Positions 44,814 to 52,276 of a DNA stretch of 64,000 nt are shown piece by piece. How positions within the stretch are numbered: position 1 is the stretch's first letter; the number at the start of each line of letters is the position of its first letter. The notes below the pieces were generated by a model that did no database searches, was not told the origin of the DNA, and saw nothing but the letters and a program-made list of their open reading frames with translations. Source of the DNA: Thiomicrorhabdus sp963677355 (lineage in GTDB: Bacteria; Pseudomonadota; Gammaproteobacteria; Thiomicrospirales; Thiomicrospiraceae); assembly GCA_963677355.2 (NCBI GenBank), contig CAXXXQ010000002.1, positions 248,001 through 312,000 on the forward strand. The letters are read 5' to 3'. A program made the position numbers and the translations under genes.

Positions 44814-46400
44814 ATGAAAAGTTCAGCACATCGTCAAAAGTCATTGTTTTGGAAGCCGATTGCGCCAAACCCGTTATGGGAAACGGCTAGCGCTAGCGCA
44901 AACCGTAGCTCGACCGCTTCTGCTGTTCAGTCAGCAAAGCCGATGGGTACGGAGCAGACTGTCACCCAGCCTGCGGCAAAGACGGCGACCGCAGCAAGAC
45001 AGACTCACTCTTTGGTAAACCCGTCACAAAATCAGCGTCTGCGTGAATATGAAGTGCAGACCAAAGCCGCGTTCGATCAGATCGAAAGCACTTTGAAAGC
45101 ACTGCTTGCCGAGCAAGGGCGTAACGATTTTGTGAACTGGGCCAACCAACAACTTTCAACAAAACTGGGCGTGACTCTATCAGCGTCAGTTTGGCAAAAA
45201 GCATTGAACCAGGCTGCGCCGAAAGGGTTTCAAACACTTTATGCACAAACGTTGTTTGCACAGTTTATGAACCTGTCACAGAACTTTTTTCAAAAAGATC
45301 CGTTAGCAGGGCAACAGAAACAAGAAGCGCAACGTAAGTTTAAAGAAGCTGGCTTCCATGCGGTTGGGGTTGCTCCCTGTGCCGACGGACGTTTGGCTCA
45401 TATGATCAGTTATGTTTTGAGACTGCCATATTCTATGGCCAGACGCAAAGCACACGCTGGTGCTCTGTTCGACATCAGTGAAAGTGTTCGTAACTGGGTA
45501 TTTATCGAACATACACGATTTCGTGAAGGACAGCCGAATCCGGCTAATGAACCGACACGTTATCTAAAGATTGCGGTTTATCACTTTTCAAAAGCGGATC
45601 CGTCACATCAAGGTTGTGCGGCTCACGGGAGTGATGATCATAAAGCGGCGCAAGCGGCTTTACAAAAATTACAGGATTTTAAGCAAGCCATCGAAAACCG
45701 TTTTGGCTGTGGTTCCACAGTTCAGATCTTGTTGATTGGCTTGAATACGGATGATGACAGCATGAAAGTGCACATCCCGGATGGTCAAGGTGAGTTGAAT
45801 CTGGATCGCTATGTTGAGACAGACAAACTCTATCAAGCCACCTTGGGAATGAGTGCACAGCAGGCTGAACAAGCTCTGCAACAGGCGGTCATCGAATGTA
45901 ACGCAGCGCAGCGCGCTAGTGCTCCGCAAAACAATCTGCTGAATTTGATTGCTTGGTTAATCGGCAACAATTTCTCGCAAATTGAGTACGTCAACCTCTA
46001 TGAAAGCGGTTGCTACAGCGATATCGGACATGCTGAACGTTTCATCAGTGTGGGTAACGGCTTTGAAGAAGTGCAGTTACGCAACCTGAGTTACTACAGC
46101 TTTCTCGATACCGTTGAAGAAGGGGTTAATGATGTGGATGTCGGTATCAAGATCTTTAAAGGTCTGAATGTCAAAAAAGGCTTGCCGATTCCAATCATTA
46201 TCCGTTGCGATTATGACGGTCGCGTACCGGGTTCAAAAGAGCGAGCACAAGCCAAAGCGCTTCGTATTGAGAAGGCTTTGCAGCAGCGTTACCAGGAATT
46301 AGCGGCATCCGGGTTATTACATACCCTGCCGACCCTGAGAGATTTTAACGACTATCAACCTGCCGAAAGAGTGGCCGGTTTGATGGACAACAACCAATAA
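44814..46400 (+). CDS. csoSCA: carboxysomal carbonic anhydrase CsoSCA
   Basis: A 528-residue shell-associated carbonic anhydrase (also called CsoS3, epsilon class, beta-like fold) that turns bicarbonate into CO2 beside RubisCO. The zinc site is visible as CADGR (Cys, with the Asp-Arg pair at +2 and +4), then His and Cys eleven residues apart in YHFSKADPSHQGC. The first 90 or so residues are disordered and probably bind RubisCO. I start at the ATG at 44814 rather than the TTG one codon earlier. Confidence 0.97.
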   Translation: MKSSAHRQKSLFWKPIAPNPLWETASASANRSSTASAVQSAKPMGTEQTVTQPAAKTATAARQTHSLVNPSQNQRLREYEVQTKAAFDQIESTLKALLAEQGRNDFVNWANQQLSTKLGVTLSASVWQKALNQAAPKGFQTLYAQTLFAQFMNLSQNFFQKDPLAGQQKQEAQRKFKEAGFHAVGVAPCADGRLAHMISYVLRLPYSMARRKAHAGALFDISESVRNWVFIEHTRFREGQPNPANEPTRYLKIAVYHFSKADPSHQGCAAHGSDDHKAAQAALQKLQDFKQAIENRFGCGSTVQILLIGLNTDDDSMKVHIPDGQGELNLDRYVETDKLYQATLGMSAQQAEQALQQAVIECNAAQRASAPQNNLLNLIAWLIGNNFSQIEYVNLYESGCYSDIGHAERFISVGNGFEEVQLRNLSYYSFLDTVEEGVNDVDVGIKIFKGLNVKKGLPIPIIIRCDYDGRVPGSKERAQAKALRIEKALQQRYQELAASGLLHTLPTLRDFNDYQPAERVAGLMDNNQ

Positions 46401-46430
46401 GCTTAAACCCGCAAGGAAAGGAGGTGAAGC

Positions 46431-46703
46431 GTGAAAATTTTTAAAGTGGACAAGACGCTCGTTTCAACTAACCGTATTGCGATGATGGAGCACAAACCGC
46501 TGCTGGTCGTCAGAGAGAAAGACGGCGGTTCGCCTCAAGTAGCGGTTGATCCGGTTGGCTGTAAGCCTGGAGATTGGGTGTTATGCGTTGGAAGTTCGGC
46601 GGCACGTGACGCCAGCGGGGTGAAAGGCTACCCGAGCGATCTGACCATTGTCGGCATTATTGATCAATGGGAGGGGCCGGAAGATGGAAATTCATCAAGT
46701 TAA
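46431..46703 (+). CDS. csoS4A: carboxysome vertex pentamer protein CsoS4A
   Basis: A 90-residue BMV/EutN-CcmL-family protein that forms pentamers closing the vertices of the shell. It starts with GTG after an aaaggaggtg Shine-Dalgarno. Typical segments are VDPVGCKPGDWVLCVGSSAA and LTIVGIIDQWEG. Its 3' end overlaps csoS4B by 20 bases. Confidence 0.96.
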   Translation: MKIFKVDKTLVSTNRIAMMEHKPLLVVREKDGGSPQVAVDPVGCKPGDWVLCVGSSAARDASGVKGYPSDLTIVGIIDQWEGPEDGNSSS

Positions 46704-46935
46704 ACAACAGCTGGTCTTGACCAGCCGGTTGGATGGGTTAGGGCATTTACCCATCAAAGTTTTAAAAAGTGTCTGTACCGGAGCCACTTTGGTGGCAATG
46801 GACCCCTTAGGGGTAAAACCGGGTGATTGGGTTTTTACCATCGCCAACTCAGCGGCACGAGATGCAGCAGGGAACAAAGAGTTATTAACCGATTTAACGG
46901 TTGGCGGCATCATCGATGACTGGCAATCAAATTAA
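46684..46935 (+). CDS. csoS4B: carboxysome vertex pentamer protein CsoS4B
   Basis: An 83-residue paralogue of CsoS4A with VAMDPLGVKPGDWVFTIANS and LTVGGIIDDW. The ATG at 46684 sits inside csoS4A behind gaggggccggaag; a longer frame from 46648 is rejected because the family starts at this point. The two vertex proteins are always paired in alpha-carboxysome loci. Confidence 0.95.
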   Translation: MEIHQVKQQLVLTSRLDGLGHLPIKVLKSVCTGATLVAMDPLGVKPGDWVFTIANSAARDAAGNKELLTDLTVGGIIDDWQSN

Positions 46936-46974
46936 AAAGTAAGTTTTAAAGTGAGCAACTCAAAGGAGAAAGTT

Positions 46975-47265
46975 ATGAGTGATTACGGTATTGCATTGGG
47001 CATGATTGAAACCCGTGGGTTGGTGCCAGCGATCGAAGCAGCAGACGCGATGACCAAAGCGGCGGAAGTACGCTTAGTAAGTCGTGAATTTGTAGGCGGT
47101 GGTTATGTCACGGTGATGGTTCGCGGAGAGACTGGTGCGGTTAACGCGGCAGTACGTGCTGGAGCAGATGCTTGTGAACGTGTTGGTGACGGTCTGGTGG
47201 CTGCACACATCATTGCTCGTCCACACAAAGAAGTGGAACCTGTTTTAACGATTGAAGACAAATAA
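46975..47265 (+). CDS. csoS1C: carboxysome shell hexamer protein CsoS1 (copy 1)
   Basis: A 96-residue single-BMC-domain protein that tiles the facets as hexamers. The start is the ATG at 46975 behind aaaggagaaag. From IALGMIETRG to HKEVEPVLTIE it is identical in protein sequence to copies 2 and 3; only the first residues (MSDYG) and the last two (DK) differ from copy 2. The letter follows the C-A-B order in Halothiobacillus and is tentative. Confidence 0.94.
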   Translation: MSDYGIALGMIETRGLVPAIEAADAMTKAAEVRLVSREFVGGGYVTVMVRGETGAVNAAVRAGADACERVGDGLVAAHIIARPHKEVEPVLTIEDK

Positions 47266-47292
47266 TTTCGGTATTTTCAAAGGAGAAATGTC

Positions 47293-47586
47293 ATGAGTAC
47301 GGAATATGGAATTGCTTTAGGAATGATCGAAACTCGCGGACTGGTTCCGGCGATCGAAGCAGCAGATGCGATGACCAAAGCGGCGGAAGTACGCTTGGTA
47401 AGCCGTGAATTCGTTGGCGGTGGTTACGTCACAGTGATGGTTCGCGGTGAGACAGGTGCGGTTAACGCAGCAGTTCGCGCCGGAGCAGATGCTTGTGAAC
47501 GTGTTGGCGACGGTCTGGTTGCTGCGCACATCATTGCTCGTCCACACAAAGAAGTGGAACCAGTATTAACTATTGAACAGAAATAA
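47293..47586 (+). CDS. csoS1A: carboxysome shell hexamer protein CsoS1 (copy 2)
   Basis: A 97-residue BMC-domain hexamer protein starting MSTEYG and ending IEQK. It follows copy 1 by 27 bases with a strong aaaggagaaa Shine-Dalgarno. Its body is identical to the other two copies at the protein level while the DNA differs at scattered third positions, which points to purifying selection or gene conversion. The pore segment REFVGGGYVTV is present. Confidence 0.94.
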   Translation: MSTEYGIALGMIETRGLVPAIEAADAMTKAAEVRLVSREFVGGGYVTVMVRGETGAVNAAVRAGADACERVGDGLVAAHIIARPHKEVEPVLTIEQK

Positions 47587-47590
47587 TTTT

Positions 47591-47629
47591 AATGGCTCAG
47601 GGTGCTAAATATTACAACGCTGAGCCATT
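47591..47629 (+). other. intercistronic hairpin between csoS1 copies 2 and 3
   Basis: The perfect 10-bp arms aatggctcag and ctgagccatt enclose a 19-base loop. There is no T tract, so it is not a terminator. Such hairpins often stabilise or set processing ends of mRNA for abundant proteins. Confidence 0.7.
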
Positions 47630-47661
47630 GAACAAATGACTTTGTTAACAGGAGAATTGTC

Positions 47662-47970
47662 ATGAGTACGGAATACGGAATTGCTTTAGGAATGATCGAA
47701 ACTCGCGGGCTAGTACCGGCGATTGAAGCAGCAGATGCGATGACCAAAGCGGCGGAAGTTCGCTTGGTAAGCCGCGAATTTGTTGGCGGTGGTTATGTCA
47801 CAGTGATGGTTCGCGGTGAGACGGGTGCGGTTAACGCGGCAGTTCGTGCTGGCGCAGATGCTTGTGAACGAGTTGGTGACGGTCTGGTTGCTGCACACAT
47901 CATTGCTCGCCCTCACAAAGAGGTGGAGCCGGTTTTGACAATCGGTAACAGCTCTGCAGATCGTAGCTAA
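47662..47970 (+). CDS. csoS1B: carboxysome shell hexamer protein CsoS1 (copy 3, extended C-terminus)
   Basis: A 102-residue BMC-domain protein with the same core as copies 1 and 2 but a different C-terminus (TIGNSSADRS instead of TIEQK). This matches CsoS1B of Halothiobacillus, which carries a C-terminal extension. It has its own Shine-Dalgarno (caggaga) after the hairpin. Confidence 0.94.
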   Translation: MSTEYGIALGMIETRGLVPAIEAADAMTKAAEVRLVSREFVGGGYVTVMVRGETGAVNAAVRAGADACERVGDGLVAAHIIARPHKEVEPVLTIGNSSADRS

Positions 47971-47985
47971 TCCAGTGGATATGTT

Positions 47986-48013
47986 AGAGGGTAAGCCGTT
48001 TGATTTACCCTCT
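47986..48013 (+). other. intercistronic hairpin between csoS1 copy 3 and the ferritin-like gene
   Basis: The arms agagggtaa and ttaccctct pair over 9 bp around a 10-base loop with no T tract following, so it probably protects the 3' end of the shell-gene message or gives partial attenuation. Confidence 0.6.
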
Positions 48014-48037
48014 CACTAATTAAATTAGGAGGGAGAC

Positions 48038-48580
48038 ATGCGTTATTCGACCAGAATGCCAGGAAGTATTATGCCAGGTGCTCACCCTCGTATGCCGGAG
48101 AGTCAGACGACCATAGGGAACAGTCAGATTTTAGGTTACCTGGGGCGCGCGCTGAGCCTGGAGTTTTCTGCAGGTCAGCATTATCTCGCACAGGCTTCGC
48201 TGGCAAAATTCAGACAAGAGCTGAATTACGCGGAAAGCTTCATTACCTTAGCGAATGAAGAGTTTCAACATGCCAACCTGATTACCGATCGAATCGTGGC
48301 TCAGGGAGCATTGCCTGCCGGGAGTGTGTTAAGACCCGCAGGGCCGGCAACCAATATGCTGGAAGCATTAAGAAGTTGTGAAGAGCGTGAATTCGCTTTG
48401 ATTCAACTCTATTCTGAAGCCAGCCAATATTGTGCAAACTTTGGCGCACAAGAAGACCATGCGCTATTCAACAGATTGTTGGAAGAAGAGCAGTCGCAGT
48501 TGATGCGTGTACAGTCTTGGTTAGAAGAGTATTACCGCTCTTTAAGCCAGAACTATCAGCCAACTAGGAGTTTTGTATGA
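48038..48580 (+). CDS. bacterioferritin-like protein of the carboxysome operon
   Basis: A 180-residue four-helix ferritin-like protein. The likely iron ligands are Glu in LSLEFSAGQHYL, the E-x-x-H in ANEEFQHANLI, and Glu in CEEREFALIQLY. The fourth helix has LLEEEQSQLMRV, where the second His expected for a canonical bacterioferritin centre is missing. Ferritin-like genes are regular members of alpha-carboxysome loci, with no proven role there. Its stop overlaps the next gene start by 4 bases. Confidence 0.85.
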   Translation: MRYSTRMPGSIMPGAHPRMPESQTTIGNSQILGYLGRALSLEFSAGQHYLAQASLAKFRQELNYAESFITLANEEFQHANLITDRIVAQGALPAGSVLRPAGPATNMLEALRSCEEREFALIQLYSEASQYCANFGAQEDHALFNRLLEEEQSQLMRVQSWLEEYYRSLSQNYQPTRSFV

Positions 48581-48831
48581 ACGATAGATGGAAACTGAAA
48601 AACAAACCAGCCAGTATGGAAGCGCGTTTTGAGTTCTCGACATTCGAGACATTACGCAGCTTTTTAGATGAACTTGCCGATAAGGCCGACGCTCTGGATC
48701 ATCATCCGAATATCAGTTTTGGTAGAGAGCATGTATCGGTCATTATCTACGCAAAAGAAGGCGAGCTCGACACGGTCGACTACGCATTGGCCAAAGGGAT
48801 TGATGAAGGTTTTCATCGTTTGGCAAGTTAA
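48577..48831 (+). CDS. alpha-carboxysome RubisCO assembly factor acRAF (pterin-dehydratase-like)
   Basis: An 84-residue protein with the fold signature of pterin-4a-carbinolamine dehydratase (HHPNISFGREHVSVIIYAKE, followed by a long helix). In true dehydratases a third His sits after the second strand; here that place is occupied by AKEGELD, so catalysis is unlikely. Homologues in carboxysome loci act as RubisCO assembly factors (acRAF). It is coupled to the ferritin-like gene by an ATGA overlap. Confidence 0.88.
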   Translation: MNDRWKLKNKPASMEARFEFSTFETLRSFLDELADKADALDHHPNISFGREHVSVIIYAKEGELDTVDYALAKGIDEGFHRLAS

Positions 48832-48849
48832 ATGCAAAGGAGCAAAGGC

Positions 48850-49215
48850 ATGACAACATCAACTAAAGAGAGTCAAGCTAATCAAGCTGGTAGCGAGACC
48901 CAAGTCAGTAGCGAGACAAAGGGCGGTATGTCGCAAACGGATAGTACGCAAGCCAAAACTCAGCAGGGGGCGGCAGCGGCAACAAAGTCGGCGGCGAAAG
49001 CGACTAGCGCAAAACCTGCTACAGCTAAAGCGACAACGAATGCAAAAACCAGTGCGGCGAAGCCAAAAGCCAAGCCAGCGGCAAAACCGGCTGCTAAACC
49101 AGCATCCGGTAGTAGCAACGCTAAATCAGCAAACTCGGCCAATAAAACCGAGACGGAACAGCACATTGCAGATCGAGTCAGTGCTATGCCGAGTAATCGG
49201 GTCTGGCCCGATTAA
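48850..49215 (+). CDS. disordered Lys/Ala-rich protein, possible carboxysome-positioning McdB
   Basis: The ATG at 48850, behind aaaggagcaaagg, gives 121 residues. The sequence is low-complexity: a polar Thr/Ser/Gln start, a central Lys-Ala-Pro tract (KPKAKPAAKPAAKPASGSS), and a short non-repetitive end TEQHIADRVSAMPSNRVWPD. Its place in the operon, its disorder and a single Trp at the very C-terminus resemble alpha-type McdB, the adaptor that spaces carboxysomes with the ParA-like ATPase McdA. No mcdA gene is nearby, so this is tentative. Confidence 0.7.
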   Translation: MTTSTKESQANQAGSETQVSSETKGGMSQTDSTQAKTQQGAAAATKSAAKATSAKPATAKATTNAKTSAAKPKAKPAAKPAAKPASGSSNAKSANSANKTETEQHIADRVSAMPSNRVWPD

Positions 49216-49270
49216 GTTTTCGAGTTACCTGAAAGGGTAGCTCTTAACCGGAATAGTCTTAGCCAATTAT

Positions 49271-49301
49271 GAGGGTAGTGCCGGTTCTACCCTCTTTTTT
49301 T
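49271..49301 (+). terminator. rho-independent terminator of the carboxysome operon
   Basis: A perfect 8-bp stem gagggtag/ctaccctc with an 8-base loop runs into a seven-T tract, placed before sbtA. Confidence 0.93.
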
Positions 49302-49389
49302 ATCTACCAATACATAGACTGGCATCTATTGAAAGGCGAGGGTTTTTCAATTTTTCAAAGGTGCAGACATGACTTAGGATGCAGTATAG

Positions 49390-49406
49390 AAATTGCATTG
49401 CAATTT
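49390..49406 (+). promoter_or_regulatory. inverted repeat touching the sbtA ribosome binding site
   Basis: The arms aaattgca and tgcaattt are exact reverse complements around one base and end directly at the aaggagg Shine-Dalgarno (49407-49413). This could be an operator or a small RNA structure that affects translation of sbtA. Confidence 0.45.
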
Positions 49407-49417
49407 AAGGAGGGCAT

Positions 49418-50434
49418 ATGTCGGGATTAGATAGCCTATTGATACCGGCGGTACTGTTTTTTGCACTCGGTGTAATTGCACAGTTAATTAAGTCGGATTT
49501 GAAGTTTCCTGAAGGGATGTCCAAAGGGATTTCTCTTTACCTGTTGATGGCGATCGGCCTTAAAGGCGGCGCAGAATTAGCCGAAGCGGATCTTCTGGTT
49601 GCCTTCAACGCCATTTTTTGGGCCATTGTGATGGGGTTCCTCGTCCCGATCATCGGTTATGCACTGCTACGTTTTAGAGACCGTATTGATCCGTTGAATG
49701 CCGCAGCGATCACGGCGCATTACGGTTCGGTAAGTGCGGGTACGTTTTTAACGGCGGTGGCGTTTCTTGAAGCGTCCAATATTTCGCACGAGAGTTATCC
49801 GATCATCATGATGGTGATGATGGAATCTCCGGCCATTATTGTCGGCCTAGTATTAGCAGCGCTAGCCCGTAAAAAGTTGGCTAGCCAACCGATTCCGGCG
49901 GGTGGCACCCTGGCGATGGGCTCAAGTGCTCCGCAGATAGAGTGGTCGCCATTGCTGAAAGAAGCCTTTACCAACGGCAGCGTGATTTTGCTGTTGGGCG
50001 CGATGGTGGTCGGTGCGGTAGCTTCTCCGGAAGCGATGGAGAAAGTGGTACCGTTTTCGAAAGACATTTTTATGGGCGTGCTTTGTCTGTTCCTGTTGGA
50101 TATGGGGATGGAAGCGGCGAAACGATTGAAAGCGTTTAGAAATGTAGGCGCAACCCTAGTGCTGTTCGGCATTATCATGCCGTTGATCGGCGGAACCATT
50201 GGTGTATTCGTCGGCACGACCATATTGAATCTCTCAGTGGGTGGAACTTTACTGGTCGCTATTTTGGGTGCCAGTGCTTCTTATATTGCCGTACCGCCAG
50301 CAATGCGTTACGGCATTCCGGAAGCGAATCCATCTTATTATTTAACCTTGGCATTGGGGGTTACCTTCCCGTTTAACGTGGTGATTGGTATTCCGGTGTT
50401 CTATCAAATGGCGACGTGGTATGCAGTGGTTTGA
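49418..50434 (+). CDS. sbtA: SbtA-type sodium-dependent bicarbonate transporter
   Basis: A 338-residue inner-membrane protein with about ten hydrophobic helices in two inverted halves. Family segments are the early KFPEGMSKGISLYLLMAIGLKGG, HYGSVSAGTFLTAVAFLE, and ASASYIAVPPAMRYGIPEAN near the C-terminus. SbtA imports bicarbonate with sodium, building the cytoplasmic pool for the carboxysome. It follows the operon terminator by 116 bases and has a perfect aaggagg Shine-Dalgarno. SbtA genes behind carboxysome loci are known in this group of sulfur oxidisers. Confidence 0.94.
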   Translation: MSGLDSLLIPAVLFFALGVIAQLIKSDLKFPEGMSKGISLYLLMAIGLKGGAELAEADLLVAFNAIFWAIVMGFLVPIIGYALLRFRDRIDPLNAAAITAHYGSVSAGTFLTAVAFLEASNISHESYPIIMMVMMESPAIIVGLVLAALARKKLASQPIPAGGTLAMGSSAPQIEWSPLLKEAFTNGSVILLLGAMVVGAVASPEAMEKVVPFSKDIFMGVLCLFLLDMGMEAAKRLKAFRNVGATLVLFGIIMPLIGGTIGVFVGTTILNLSVGGTLLVAILGASASYIAVPPAMRYGIPEANPSYYLTLALGVTFPFNVVIGIPVFYQMATWYAVV

Positions 50435-50534
50435 AGAAGATATGGAAAGTGGAATGGAAACTTGGCATTGCGGTACGTCCGATGAGTCGGACCGTAGTAC
50501 AGAGACGGTGAACTCCAAACGAGAGGAGATCAAG

Positions 50535-50846
50535 ATGGTTGAAAGTTGTTCGGAAAAAATGGTCCAGGTCATTACCAATGCCGCTTTGGAAAAAACAATC
50601 ATTAAAACGATTAAATCCGTCGGTGTGAATGGCTATACCTTATTTGATGTGCGTGGCGACGGCGAGAGTGGTTTTCAGAGCGGCCAGCTGGAAGGCGAGA
50701 CCAATATTCTGTTTATGATTGTGGTCTCCAATAGCTTGTATCAACCTTTGGTTGAGGCTTTGGACGCGTTTACCCGCAAAGGCCATCACATGATCGTGTT
50801 TTCTTCGGATGTGGATGTGATGACGCCTTCCAAATTCCAGAAATAA
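50535..50846 (+). CDS. sbtB: PII-like regulatory protein, SbtB type
   Basis: A 103-residue PII-superfamily protein starting at the ATG at 50535 behind gagaggagatcaag; the open frame reaches further upstream, but that part looks non-coding. The segment VGVNGYTLFDVRGDGESGFQ leads into the T-loop, and ETNILFMIVVSNSLYQPLVE forms the core. SbtB binds adenine nucleotides and shuts SbtA. The C-terminal Cys pair seen in some cyanobacterial SbtB proteins is absent. The place directly after sbtA supports the assignment. Confidence 0.88.
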   Translation: MVESCSEKMVQVITNAALEKTIIKTIKSVGVNGYTLFDVRGDGESGFQSGQLEGETNILFMIVVSNSLYQPLVEALDAFTRKGHHMIVFSSDVDVMTPSKFQK

Positions 50847-50867
50847 CAACGGATTACAGGTGAATGC

Positions 50868-51515
50868 ATGTCGTTGCTCGTTTTAGCTACCGCAAACCCG
50901 CATAAAGTCGATGAGATCAAACCGTTGCTGTTGCAAGGCGGGTTTGATGTCAGACTACAGACCGAATTCTTTGCCGAAGAAGTGGTCGAGGATGGCCTGA
51001 GCTTTGTGGAAAACGCGATTAAAAAAGCGCGTTTTGCTAGTGCCAAGACCGGTTTGCCCGCTTTGGCGGACGATTCTGGTTTGGAAGTCAGTGCTTTGCA
51101 GGGTGCACCGGGAATCTATTCGGCACGTTATGCACACATGGGTAGTTCAACTGATGGAAAACCGTCGGCAAAAGCTAATCAGGACAAGGTATTACAGCAA
51201 CTTGGCGACTTGCCTTATCAGCAGCGTCAGGCGCGTTACTCTTGTGCGGCGGTTTATGTCTCCCATGCCGATGATCCAATGCCGTTGATCGGCATCGGCC
51301 ATTGGTACGGCGAAATTTTGAAACAACCGAGAACCGGTCAAGGGATCGGCTATGACGACATTATGTGGATTCCAGACTTGGTGAAGTCGGTATCGGAACT
51401 GCCGTTTCCGATCAAAAACCGTGTCAGTCACCGCGCACAAGCGGTGAATTCAGTATTGATGCAACTGCAACAGCAGAGCGGCTTGGCGTACGACTGGCAC
51501 CAACAAGCGGTATAG
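50868..51515 (+). CDS. Ham1/RdgB-family nucleoside triphosphate pyrophosphatase, divergent
   Basis: A 215-residue member of the family that hydrolyses XTP and dITP to remove non-canonical purine nucleotides. Family motifs are ATANPHKVDEI, ALADDSGLEVSALQGAPGI and VSHRAQAVNS. The late motif, usually GFGYDPIF, reads GIGYDDIMWI, and the section between is unusual, so it diverges from housekeeping RdgB. Its position between sbtB and csoS1D suggests recruitment to the carbon-concentrating locus; the role is unknown. Confidence 0.88.
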   Translation: MSLLVLATANPHKVDEIKPLLLQGGFDVRLQTEFFAEEVVEDGLSFVENAIKKARFASAKTGLPALADDSGLEVSALQGAPGIYSARYAHMGSSTDGKPSAKANQDKVLQQLGDLPYQQRQARYSCAAVYVSHADDPMPLIGIGHWYGEILKQPRTGQGIGYDDIMWIPDLVKSVSELPFPIKNRVSHRAQAVNSVLMQLQQQSGLAYDWHQQAV

Positions 51516-51537
51516 ATAAAGTAAAAAGGATAAATAG

Positions 51538-52158
51538 ATGATTGAATTGAGAACCTATGTTTTTCTTGACTCTTTACAGCCGCAATTAGCCTCTTATATG
51601 GGAACCGCGTCAATGGGATTCTTACCGGTTCCGGGAGATTCCTGTTTGTGGATAGAGGTGGCTCCGGGGATGGCGGTGCATCGCTTGTCGGATATTGCAT
51701 TAAAAGCATCCAACGTGCATTTAGGGCAACAGATTGTTGAGCGTGCTTACGGTTCCATGGTGATTCATCACCGTGATCAAAGCGATGTATTGGAATCGGG
51801 GGCGCATATTTTGAACCATTTGAACACTGAGGAATTTGATCGTCAGCAGTGCGTCATCATGTGGAATGAAATCATCCGTGGTATTACCCCGGATCACGCC
51901 ACCTTGATTAACCGTGATAACCGTAAAGGTTCGATGATCCTGCCGGGGCAAAGCATGTTTATTATGGAAACCGAACCGGCTGGTTATATCGTCTATGCCG
52001 CTAATGAGGCAGAGAAAGCGGCTAACGTGACTTTAGTTGAAGCGCGGGCGGTTGGTGCCTACGGGCGCTTGGTGATGTGCGGCAAGGAAGATGATATCAA
52101 CGAGGCGGCGCGGGCGGCAACTCAGGCTTTGGAACGTCTGACTTGTCGGTCAAGTTAA
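51538..52158 (+). CDS. csoS1D: tandem-BMC shell protein CsoS1D
   Basis: A 206-residue protein with two fused BMC domains that forms trimers resembling hexamers, stacked in pairs and with a gated central pore for larger metabolites. Each half shows a strand-helix pattern ending near AYGSMVIHHRDQ and AYGRLVMCGKED. It lies apart from the main csoS1 cluster, as is common for csoS1D. Shine-Dalgarno aaaagga is present. Confidence 0.92.
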   Translation: MIELRTYVFLDSLQPQLASYMGTASMGFLPVPGDSCLWIEVAPGMAVHRLSDIALKASNVHLGQQIVERAYGSMVIHHRDQSDVLESGAHILNHLNTEEFDRQQCVIMWNEIIRGITPDHATLINRDNRKGSMILPGQSMFIMETEPAGYIVYAANEAEKAANVTLVEARAVGAYGRLVMCGKEDDINEAARAATQALERLTCRSS

Positions 52159-52215
52159 TAATCATTCAGTATTTTGTCGATACAAAGTTGCAAAATTCTC
52201 AAAATAGGTTATGTT

Positions 52216-52233
52216 GTTGTACAACTTATGTAT
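52216..52233. promoter_or_regulatory. candidate CbbR site upstream of cbbR
   Basis: A palindrome gttgtacaac (52216-52225) is joined to ttatgtat, the same half-site found in the cbbL inverted repeat at 40713-40739. A TATAAG at 52242-52247 may be the cbbR -10 box. Autoregulation is inferred. Confidence 0.4.
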
Positions 52234-52276
52234 TTAAACTGTATAAGAAATATAAGTAATAATCCCGGGCTTGCAT

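Noticed and set aside
46975..47970. Repeat array or CRISPR-like signal
   Set aside because: The repeats are three csoS1 genes of about 290 bases with open frames and Shine-Dalgarno sites, not short repeats with spacers. No CRISPR array is present in the window.
50385..50534. N-terminal extension of the PII-like protein
   Set aside because: The extra 50 residues do not resemble a PII protein and start inside sbtA; the ATG at 50535 has a good Shine-Dalgarno and gives standard PII size.
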